Shown in pieces: positions 1-12,300 of a DNA stretch of 64,000 nt; the first letter of the stretch is position 1, and each line of letters begins with the position of its first letter. The translations under genes and the position numbers were made by a program. A model generated the notes under the pieces. That model saw only the letters and a list, made by a program, of their open reading frames with translations. It searched no databases and had not been told where the DNA came from. The stretch comes from Tubiluchus corallicola (Eukaryota > Priapulida > Priapulimorpha > Priapulimorphida > Tubiluchidae), in assembly GCA_030141605.1 (NCBI GenBank), contig JAQGDQ010000196.1, positions 1 to 64,000 on the forward strand, given 5' to 3'.

Positions 1-41
<41 letters not shown>

Positions 42-74
42 GAGAGAGAGCAAGACAAAGAAAGAGACTGAGAG

Positions 75-167
<93 letters not shown>
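1..167. repeat. (GA)n microsatellite
   Basis: Almost pure AG dinucleotides from the window edge to 167, with a small interruption near 50-77. It mirrors the (CT)n at 1866-2033, so both belong to the ends of the large inverted repeat. Confidence 0.97.
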
Positions 168-169
<2 letters not shown>

Positions 170-939
170 TTGAATCATAATATTACTTGCATAATTGACA
201 TCAGGTATTTCTATGAAACTCATACATTTTGTATTATCTACTTTACTGCATCTGAATAAAATGTGCTGAGGAGTTTGCTCTTTTTCTCTACATGGACATA
301 AACTAGTATCGCACATATTAAGTCTATACACAGAGCTATTAAAATTCCCCTGGCTAGTTAAAAAAGACATGGCAATGGATTCTAAGCTTTGTGCTTTATT
401 TTTTAAGCTTTATGTAAGTTGAGGGTGTTCTTGTGTTTTAAGTATAGTAAAAAGTGCAGCGCCATCTACAGGCTACAGCAAGAAACAAGTGTAATTATCC
501 TTTTGTCTTTTTTCAGCTGTCAATAATGGAATGTGTGATGGCTTCAATCATAGATGAGTTTCCACGTCAGTTACATTCCAGCACGTTACGTAACATCATA
601 TTTCGTTTCTGTGTGTGCCTTGTCTGGTTTCTTCTTGGCCTCGTCATGGTTACACATGTACGTCCGCCTAGAATTATTTTCTCTCTAAATTTTGCGTTTT
701 CTCCTATTTGCTGTTTACATACATGGCCATTCCAACTACTTTTTACTGGGCAGCAATGGTTCAACAGCATATTAACCAATAGGCTGACTAGGGTGTCGCA
801 TTTTAGGAAAAAAACTTATTTTCCTCGGAAAATGTGTATACTTCCATATTCGTGTAAAGAGCGCATTTTTAACACACCACAGGCAGTTACAGAGCGTAGT
901 GTTTTTATAGGTGTCACATAACGAACAGATGCAAGGTAA
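166..939. repeat. left arm of large inverted repeat
   Basis: About 770 bp whose reverse complement is found at 1093-1866 with only scattered differences; coordinates of paired bases sum to about 2032. Its outer part (about 175-370) is the reverse-strand copy of the LINE reverse-transcriptase tail at 1662-1857. The inner part (380-930) codes for nothing I recognise. Confidence 0.93.
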
Positions 940-1092
940 CACACAACAAGCAGTTGCGCTTGCTGCTCAAATATAAGCGCTATGCAAATACATTTAATTA
1001 ATATTGACTACATTGAAACTAGATCTAGTTTAGGTTTAGATTAGATTAAGATTAAACTAGAAACTGTGTTTCTAACACACCACAAGTAATTG

Positions 1093-2360
<1,268 letters not shown>

Positions 2361-2635
2361 TTTAGACCCACTCGAGTATAAAAAAGTAAATTATGCAAAG
2401 TTTATTCATGTGTATAAGAATTGTGAATCATATAGAATTAAATCTAATCCATGCATTATATTTAATGTATTGTACATAGTGTGAAACTGAAAATATTAAA
2501 AGATTTGTTATATGAAAATGTAAAATGTTAATCTGAGCCTGCAAAAACAAGCACCTTTTAATTAAATTTAAATATAGGTCTATAAAGAGTGTTATGGCTG
2601 GTGTTTTCATGTAAATGATCCACTGAAAGAAAATT

Positions 2636-3192
2636 TTTACTTACTTACTCACTCACAAAGTCACTCACTCACTCATTCACTCACGCATTCACTCACTCAC
2701 TCACTCACTCACTCGCTTGCTCGCTCACTCACTCACTCACTCGCTCGCTCGCTCACTCACTCACTCACTCACTCACTCACTCACTCACTCACTCACTTCA
2801 TTACTTATTCACTCACTCGCTTCCTCACTCACTCACTCACTTCATTACTCATTCACTCACTCGCTTCCTCACTCACTTGCTCACTCACTCACTTCATTAC
2901 TTACTCACTCACAAAGTCACTCACTCACTCATTCAGTCACTCACTCACTCACCCACTCACTCACTCACTTACTCACTCACTCACTTCATTATTTATTCAC
3001 TCACTCGCTTCCTCACTCACTCACTCACTCACTTCATTACTCATTCACTCACTCACTCACACGCTTGCTCGCTCACTCACTCATTCACTTCATTACTTAC
3101 TCACTCACTCACTTACTCACTCACTCACTTCATTACTCACTCACTCACTCACTCACTCACTCACTCACTCACTCACTCTCACTCACTCACTG
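2636..3192. repeat. (ACTC)n satellite with ACTTCATT variants
   Basis: ACTC tetranucleotides interspersed with TTCATTACT and CGCTTGCTCGC variants that recur in a higher-order pattern. It lies in the SLC6 intron just downstream of exon 3239-3351. The long open frames (Thr-His-Ser-Leu repeats) are artefacts of the array. Confidence 0.96.
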
Positions 3193-3238
3193 TCGAGCAA
3201 AGTTATAAAGAGTAATTAAAGTGCATTTTATTCCCCAC

Positions 3239-3351
3239 CTGCGAACCAAATCCAAGCATTATCATCATAGCGAAGAAGAGGATAGACCAGAGGGGCGGAA
3301 GTGGCATTCTAGCCAGTGCTTCCGGGTAGACAACAAAAACCAAACCTGGAC
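3239..3351 (-). CDS. SLC6 transporter exon: EL4 and TM8 start
   Basis: Too short to stand out as an open frame, but it reads [20 protein letters not shown], then [18 protein letters not shown], which is the family EL4 to TM8 block. Acceptor TTTTTCAG and donor GTGGGG bound it. The donor lies within 60 bp of a large ACTC satellite. It is the last exon of this gene inside the window. Confidence 0.92.
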
Positions 3352-6300
3352 CTGAAAAATACGGAACCCAATTTCTGTTCTCGCTGTAATTATAATTTTA
3401 ATGCCTTAATTATGGAACAAAAGCAATTTGAAAGCATTAAGAAGTTGAACGAAATTAAATATTGAACTGCTAGTGGCACCTCGCCACCCGGGGGTGGCAT
3501 GCAGGTCCGGAGGCGGAGCAGCCTAATAATGATTTCCACATAACCACAATTAAACACAGCTGAATTAAATAATCCTGACTATTTAACTGGAAAGAGATTT
3601 AAATATTACAACTAACTATGCAAAGATTTTAGACAAATTGAAGAAAAGCAGAACAAAGAAATAGTGGAGAGACCGATACCTAACTTGCCACATAGCAGGT
3701 AGCAGGAGAGCACTAAGTCTGACGAAAGAAACACAAGCACAAGAACCACCAACTCTGCACCCGATTACCACTGTAGCTCCAAAGTACAGCAGGTTTTTAC
3801 CCTCCCTTTATAACCTTCCCCAAACTAGTGTACATGTCAGAGACAGAGCCAAAATGAAACCTGATTGGTTGAAAGCAAAAGGCGTGAAGATTTAGCCAAT
3901 AAAAACCGAAATAGTTGTAGCAGAATAATTCAGAACTTAGGTTTGAACTACTGGCACTTTTAGGGGTGACATGTAACACTAGTTTGGTAACACTAATAAC
4001 ACATGGAACACTAGTTTGCTAACACTTATAACACATGGAACACTAGTTTGCTAACACTAATAACGCTTAGAACACTAGTTTGGTAACACTAATAACACAT
4101 GGAACACTAGTTTGCTAACACTAATAACGCTTAGAACACTAGTTTGGTAACACTAATAACACTTGTAACACTAGTTTGGTAACCGTTGCCATAATTTGGA
4201 ATAAAGGTTGTTCAGATTGGGCCGCCCAAGCGCATGCGCTAGAATATTTAAGAGTTTTCTTTGTAAATTTTTTATTTTGCTCTAATGCTAATATGCATCA
4301 ATATTATCTACGATTTTTTACATAATCAGCAGATTAGAAAAAAGGTTTAGCAAAAAATAAAAAAAATGTGTAGAAGTTATTATTGTATTACGTTCATTCT
4401 GTTTGTGACGTTAGACTCATTATAGAAAATTTTCAATAAGAATTGACTCACCTTGTTCGGCCACGTCTTCAATATCCATGTTTTTCTCATATGCCATGAA
4501 ACCAAGCACACAAAACACAGCAAAACCCGCGTAGACACTAGTCGCACAGTTTATTATAGGAATCACAATAGCGTCTCTGTAAAATAGATTGCGCAGTTAA
4601 TTTAGCAAACAGACGAGCATAGACAGGCAAACATACACTCATTTCTCAATACAAATATAAAGGGTAAAAAATGTCAACATTTCATTTGGATACTAACCGT
4701 CTAACATTATGGTTGAATTTATTGAAGCTAGCCATGGCAATCAAACCTCCCGAACAAGCGCTGAGAGAATAGAATATTTGCACTGCTGCGTCTTTCCACA
4801 CCTACATAATAGAATACGTCAGTAGTTCATGTTGCAGCATATAAAATTATATTATTATTGACATTTATACATATATTAAAATTGCATAAAAGAAAGAATC
4901 AGCAGGCGCATGCGCACTTAGGCTTATCCTATAAGACAAAAGGATCCAATAAAATTTGTAAAAACAAAACCCTAAAATTGAATGTCTCTCATTAAAAAGC
5001 TCCTAATAAAATGTACCTAAATATGAATTATATACTTTATATAACGTGTTTTATTCAATAATATGATTTGAAGAGAACCAATTACGCCAATGACAATGTT
5101 ACATGTTTCGGATAAAGTTGCAATAGGGCAGTAAATTAACATTAGCTGATCTTTTAGTGAAAACTGGCAAACTGGTAGCGAAAACTACATGAGAGTCCAG
5201 AGCATTCCAAATATTTACAACTCTGTTAGCAAATGAAAATTTTGAAATGTTAAATCTCGAAAAAAAGTTTAAAGTTGTGACAAGGCAAGTGATTGGTGGA
5301 AGCATAAAGGAAAAAAATCATCAAAACTTAAACCCAGTATTTTATGACAAATTTTGACTAATATAGGATTTTGAATATATAAGACTAATAAGACTAAGTT
5401 GCAGTCTCACATATAGTATCACGGCTGCGCAGACTTTTGTCAGCATGATGCTAAAATAGTCAAGATAGTGCTCTAACGTTTTGAAGATTAAAGGAATTAA
5501 TTGGCATGTAATGTTTATTCTACTGCTATCACTTAAATATGGAGAAATATATAAATAAATTTGCAAAAAAATATCTATAGAGCATAAAGTTAACTTATAC
5601 TGCTATTATATAGAAATTTTCAGGCGAGGTCGTAGCCACGATTCACTTGAAAATTATGACGTAACTGGAGGACTTCGTGACTTTCCGTGAGCGTGGGCAG
5701 CTTAAACTGTTGAAACTTCTGCAGCTCACCGAGTGTTCACGCAGAAATATCACAAAATTACCAACCTAATTTTTTGTAAACGCTTATTATATTTTTGATG
5801 GAAATTGACAGACAGTGCGTTGCTTTTGGTGGAAAAGTGGGCATTCAAAATTGGAGCGCCCAAGCGTGAAACGATCACGACTTTAAAGTGATTTTACAAA
5901 TTGTACCTAGTGCATATCATACTTTTGTTACTAAATCCTTCTAACAATTTTCGTGAACATTGAAATAATCCTAACTTTCCAAAAGGGTTGACCTTTCCTT
6001 TAATTCTGTAAACTGTACACGTAGAATTTCCAAGAAAAGTAAAAACCAAACAGTGAAATTAATATTTTTCAGCACGTTTCTGTTTGCCAAAATTTCTCTT
6101 CTGTTAGCATTGCATCTAAAGAAGAGATACAGGACCAATCCAGTTTTCCAGTACTTGGCTGAAAGGCTGTTAAATAAATGGCAGTACATCTTTTAACCAA
6201 CGATATCGCATCACTTACGTCGAAATCACCCAGCCTCTCCCATTCAGGATTCACGTAGTACTTAACTCCCTCCATAGCGCCCTCTAGTGTCGCTCCTCGA

Positions 6301-9300
6301 ATGAGTAAAGCTGTCAGCATTAGATATGGGAATATAGCAACAGGATAGACCACCTGTAAATCAGATTGGAAAATGTGTGAGACAAGTGTCAGTAGTTGCT
6401 GTTTATAACGGTTTGAAAAAATTAAAGGACAAGGAAAGAGGTACATGAAGTAGGTTTCAGAAAAATCGCCTTAAAAATTATGATATTACTTTACAGCAAT
6501 TTTATGCATATATCGTACTCGCATTAAAAGGATTTTTTGTTTGTCTTCATTTTAAATCTCCCGCAATACTGTTCTGACCGCGCCATTACATGACGTCATA
6601 TACGCCATGACGTAAATCAGGGGAAGAGAAGCAAATGTTAAACTATGTCCCAAAAAACATTCAGTGCAAATCTATGTTACTTTGCATTTCGCTTACCTGC
6701 TGAAAAGACTTATGTAACAAGAAAAGAAAATTATTAATTATTTAAAATGTTTTCCCCAATTGGTAAAATGTCGCTAACTCACCCTCCAGGGTGCACCACT
6801 CACTAGCCAAAAACGTATTTTTAATCTCATTGACAAGATAAAGTAATTTAAAATTTTATTTAGTTAATGACGTGTGCGCTACGAATGCCCTGATTATTAT
6901 TAAAGTTTACACAATGTTATCTAAACTTGTTTCAAATGAATTATCGTCAAAATAGCCGCGTCTAACGGTCATCGATGGAGTTTAAATTTACATGTTTTAT
7001 ACAACGTGACTACCGATTGAAGTACTGTGTGTAAAACAGCAATATTTAAGTGACATAAAATTTCAAGAAGAATGTTTTAAGCTTTATGTTTATGAAGGGT
7101 TTTCTTGTGCTTTAATGAAAACAAATTGCAATCGTAGTTTTAACTGTTCAGAGTACGAAAACCAGCTTTCTACAGCATGCGACAATTTTAACAAAAACAT
7201 TTGTGCAGAAAATTAAATAAAAGCTTTCAAATCGTACTAAAACTATTCTAAAATAAACATTCAAACGGCGAGTTGAGTTTTTTGCATAGAGTTTTCTTGC
7301 TAGTCAAGTTTCGCTACTCTAACATTCACTTCAACAAAATATAACGTGCTATAATTGATTGCATTATAATTATATTACATTACATGCTTAAATTGTTAGT
7401 AATTATTTTATACCTTTCCTAAGGACCCGACACCTTTTATTAGAGCTAAGAAAACGATTATCCATGCTAGTGCTAGAGTGCCAACCAGCTCCCAGTTGAG
7501 GCCTCCAAGATCGTCAATACCACTAGTTATGTTTAGAACTTTAAAACTGAAAGAGAGATGTTGCTTGGCTTGAGAAATTATAAGTAACGACTTATAGTAC
7601 CTTCGCATCTAGTCCTGTATTAACCACCAAGCAAACCGTCACATCCAGTCCTGGATTAACCACCAAGCAAACCTTCCTTCACAGCCTATCCTGGATTAAC
7701 CACCAAGCAAACCGTCACATGCAATTCCCGGATTAACCACCAAGCAAACCGTCACATCCAGTACTGGATTAACCACCAAGCAAACCATGACATCCAGTGC
7801 TGGATAACCCACCAAGCAAAATAAGCACAGGTGACCACCGCACCCACCATGGACGTTCTTTTCAAATCGAATAATTACGCAAAATTGAAAATGCGCCTGA
7901 ATATGGGCTTCTGTGTTTGTTTACAATGTCATTACGGATTGGCATCGAGATTCTGGCTACTGAACAGCCTGAGCTGCTCACAGATCATATGATAACATTC
8001 ACTGATTATATAATGTGTCATATTTTTAAAGTGTGGTTAAGGCCATTGAAATGTAGTCGAGCACTCTGTGTTCTTGTCAAAGAAAAACTAGAAAAACAAA
8101 CTAGGTGTCCTTCAAGCGTTCAAAGCTATCTGATTTTGAATTATGTAAACTTTTTTGGGCCACATAGTAGGTATAAGTTTAAGTCATACTAAAAATATTC
8201 CTCGGCTGGAGTATATTGAGTAACATTTTCAAGTGACTGGGTGATGTTCTCCACACAGTGGTCAGTGTTCCAGGTGTTATTACAGTGAGTCCACGGCACT
8301 TCCTCCTTCATAGAGGCAAAGAAGAAATGAAAAGAGTAGGCAATGATGACGTTGTAGTAATAGCCAATCATACCACTTACACAAACTGATGCCATGCCCA
8401 AACCTAGAACGTAAAGTATAGCAATTTACTGTAGCACTAAATTACATTCTAGAACAGTACAGTGCTTGATGATGATGATGACGATGAAGATGATGACGAT
8501 GATGATGACGATGACGATGATGATGATGATAATAATAATGATGATAATGATGACGATGATGATGACGATGATGATGATAGTGATGATGAAGGTGACCATG
8601 ATATTGATGATATTGATGATGATGATGATGATGGTGATATTAATGATGATAATGACGATAATGATGACGATGATGATGACAGTGATGATGATAGTGATGA
8701 TGAAGGTGACCATGATATTGATGATATTGATGATGATGATGATGATGATGAAATTTTTATTGAACGATATTATAATACAAAAATATACAGAGAGTGCCTC
8801 CATTTACTGGCAGACGTTTACAAAAGCTTAACAAATTTACAGCTATAACACAATGCAATCTTATGTGTTACCCAAATAAAAGAGAATAAACAGTATGAAA
8901 CTTTATTACAATCTGACATAGGTTATTTTACGTCACTTTTCGTAGCGTTGCAGAGACTTTATTTCACAGCACAAAACAAGGCATTTCTTTACCTTACTAT
9001 TACGACAACTCTTTATTTTATTATAATACAATTTAACAGTCTAACAATTTTGCTATTTGAGCAATAGGACAATTTGATTTTGCATGTATTGCTGTTTTTC
9101 AAAATAAAATCATCAGAAACTATTCTGTGTCTTTTATCCAAAACACTTGAATGTTGTACATTATCTCCAATCAAATTTCTTAAGCTGCTTTGTTTTTCAT
9201 TATTAACAGATATCCAATCACACAGCAACAAGTGTTCAGGACTGTCTACCACCCCCCTGGTCATAGCATTGAATATAGACATAGGCTAAACAGGCTATAA

Positions 9301-12300
9301 CTTAGGACATCACAATGTGCAGGGTCTCCTTAGATCAAAATGCCATAAAATCATAATATTTCTAATCTATTGATTTGTATGGGTTCTGAATTCTAATAAA
9401 CAGAAAAAACATCTTTGATTTATTTACTTTGGCAAATTCTAAACAAGCATTGTGCAACAGTGCCTTCATTTTCCATTTGGTTATAATTCAGCTCAGTAAC
9501 ATCGATTTCTAGTTACCAGTTCTTGTATTGCCTGTTGAGAATCTTAACAGCGCTTAGCTTTTCACATGAATAAAAAATCGTATTTCACATAATCGTATCT
9601 CTCCAAACATCGCCTTGTTCATAAATAAAAAAAAATGTTTCAGTCAGAATAAAAAATGTTTGTTTGTCGCTTCAAACAAATGCTTATCGAATGCTTAGAA
9701 CATTTATCATTTCACTGTACCACACATCTCCATATAGTCTAATCAAGTGTTGCCTCCTCCACAAATGCTTATCGAATGCTTAGAACATTTATAATTTCAC
9801 TGTACCACACATCTCCGTATAGTCTAATCAAGTGTTGCCTCCTCCACAAATGCTTAGCGAATGTTTAAACCATTTATAATTTCACTGTGCCGACCATCAG
9901 TTTACATCGTAATTATAAAATACTACTAACACCCACTGTAACTCACACTAACCATTATTAATATGTTGTTTTTTTCTCACTACTAATTCTAGTGGCCTAA
10001 CAGAAGCTAGCTTCTTAGGTCTCTGGTGCAGTATTCATGAATTATATCCTAATTTTGTTGTATTAACAAAAAACTGTTTATCAATTTACTTGTGATGCAT
10101 AAGTATTTGCTTATTGCGAAATAAATCTATTGAATTGAATTGAAATGGTGAATAAAACGAGCCGAAAGTAGATTTAAGTAGTAACAACAGCCAACGTTTA
10201 TAAAACTAAGTTGCTGCTAGTCGTAATTTGGTTATCTAATTTGCAAAATTTCCCATACCGTGTGAAGTTTGACTTCACGTCAAAGCACGTTATAAATGTG
10301 TTTGCCTTTAGATTTGACGTGTGCGCCTTGTGCACACATTGAAAAAATGTGTAGTTTAAACTTTGCGTATTACTGCATTAGTTTGGTGCCGAATCCAATT
10401 TCCTCCCTAACAAATACTGACTTTTAGAGTGTTCCACCAATCTAATTCTGGATAGTATCACTAACTAATGCAAGTTCGAATAGTAAATAAATTTAATCCG
10501 ACGTAACATTAAAATTATCATTGTTACCAAGGTTAAGCTTGTATAGGTCCTATGCAGTGACACAATTTTGATATGCATATATGAAAAATTAAACATTTTT
10601 AGGAATTAACGAAGTAGACTTGCCAATTGATATTGTTTATTAAATGCTAACTAAATTTTGACTTTCTCTCTTTTTCATATATTTTTACATACGCAATTAT
10701 ATGTACTACACACGTAGATTTCTAAAAAAATTAATGAATTCTATCACCGTGAGTGTATATTAAATATTTTCATAATCTGCTTCTTCCAGCTTTTCGTGAA
10801 TTTTTTAATATCCGTTCAACGAATTCATAGTTCTTACACTCGTAGGGTGGTTGCTAATTACTATCCTGTTGCTATTCATACTAATTATGATCATCGTAAC
10901 CCTTTATACACCAGTTTTCAACTCTGAGCACAAATACTTACTGTTGTAAAAAACTACCCAATGCGCCAGTTCAAAAAGTAGACCTCCAATTTTTATTTCG
11001 GTATCATACTTAAATAAGCAAGTTCTGCTGTAAAATATTAGTAATATCATCAGTTTTAACTTACTTGTACTTTGAAAGTGCTTTAGTGTCATAATTACTC
11101 ATGTTTTGTTTTTGGTTGCCTCTAGTTTTATCAACTCTTAGATTGTCTCTGCACTGTTGTTTGTACTATCCCTAGAGTGAGGTACGAAAGCTTACTGCTC
11201 TCCCCTCATCCCCAGGTTGGTTAGTACTACCCCTGGAGTGAGGTACGAAAGCTTACTGCTCCTCCTCATCCCGAGGTTGGTTTGTACTAACCCTGGAGTG
11301 AGGTACGAAAGCTTACTGCTCCTCCTCATCCCCAGGTTGGTTTGTACTATCCCTGGAGTGAAGTACGAAAGCTTACTGCTCCTCCTCATCCCGAGGTTGG
11401 TTTGTACTATCCCTGGAGTGAGGTACGAAAGCTTACTGCTCCTCCTCATCCCAAGGTTGGTTTATACTAACTCTAGAGTGAGGTACGAAAGCTTACCGCT
11501 CCTCCTCATCCCGAGGTTGGTTTGTACTAACCCTGGAGTGAGGTACGAAAGCTTACTGCTCCTCCTCATCCTGAGGTTGGTTTGTACTAACCCTGGAGTG
11601 AGGTACGAAAGCTTACTGCTCCTCCTCATCCTGAGGTTGGTTAGTACTAACCCTGGAGTGAGGTACGAAAGCTTACCGCTCCTCCTCATCCCGAGGTTGG
11701 TTAGTACTAACCCTGGAGTGAGACACGAAAGCTTACTGCTCCTCTTCATCCCGTGGTTGGTTTGTACTAACCTTGGAGTGAGGCACGAAAGCTTACTGCT
11801 CCTCCTCATCCCCAGGATGGTTTGTACTAACCCTGGAGTGAGGTACGAAAGCTTACTGCTCCTCCTCATCCCGAAGTTGGTTAGTAATAACCCTGGAGTG
11901 AGGTACGAAAGCTTACTGCTCCTCCTCATCCCGAAGTTGGTTAGTAATAACCCTTCATCAATGCAACGCCGTTATTACTATTGAGAAATGTATGAATGTA
12001 TATTTTTACAAATCAGACAAAAGAAAATTTAAATCTTAAATCTCTGCAGTTTAATAACTGAAATACTAGGTATGATAAGGTGGCAGTCACTGAAGCAGAC
12101 CCTTGACAAGTTTGACCCTTGCCTTGCTGTACTGTGCTCTACCTTGCTCTGCTGTGCGTTGCCTTGCTCTGCTGTGCTTTCCTTGCTATGCTGTGCTCTG
12201 CTGTGCTTTGCCTTGGTGTGCTGTGCTTTGTTTTGCTCTACTGTGCTTTGCCTTGCTCTGCTGTGCTTTGCCTTGCTCTGCTGTGCTTTGCCTTGCTCTG

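Noticed and set aside
2717-3215. Thr-His-Ser-Leu-rich proteins
   Set aside because: ACTC tetranucleotide satellite.
7600-7830. CRISPR-like direct repeats with spacers
   Set aside because: Units are contiguous imperfect tandem repeats without distinct spacers, in an intron of an animal gene.
8426-8848. Asp-rich, Met-rich and Ile-rich proteins
   Set aside because: GAT triplet microsatellite at a LINE tail, open in all frames.
11192-11984. 20-residue repeat proteins (plus and minus)
   Set aside because: The 60-bp satellite period is a multiple of three, giving open frames on both strands; no start, splice or family support.
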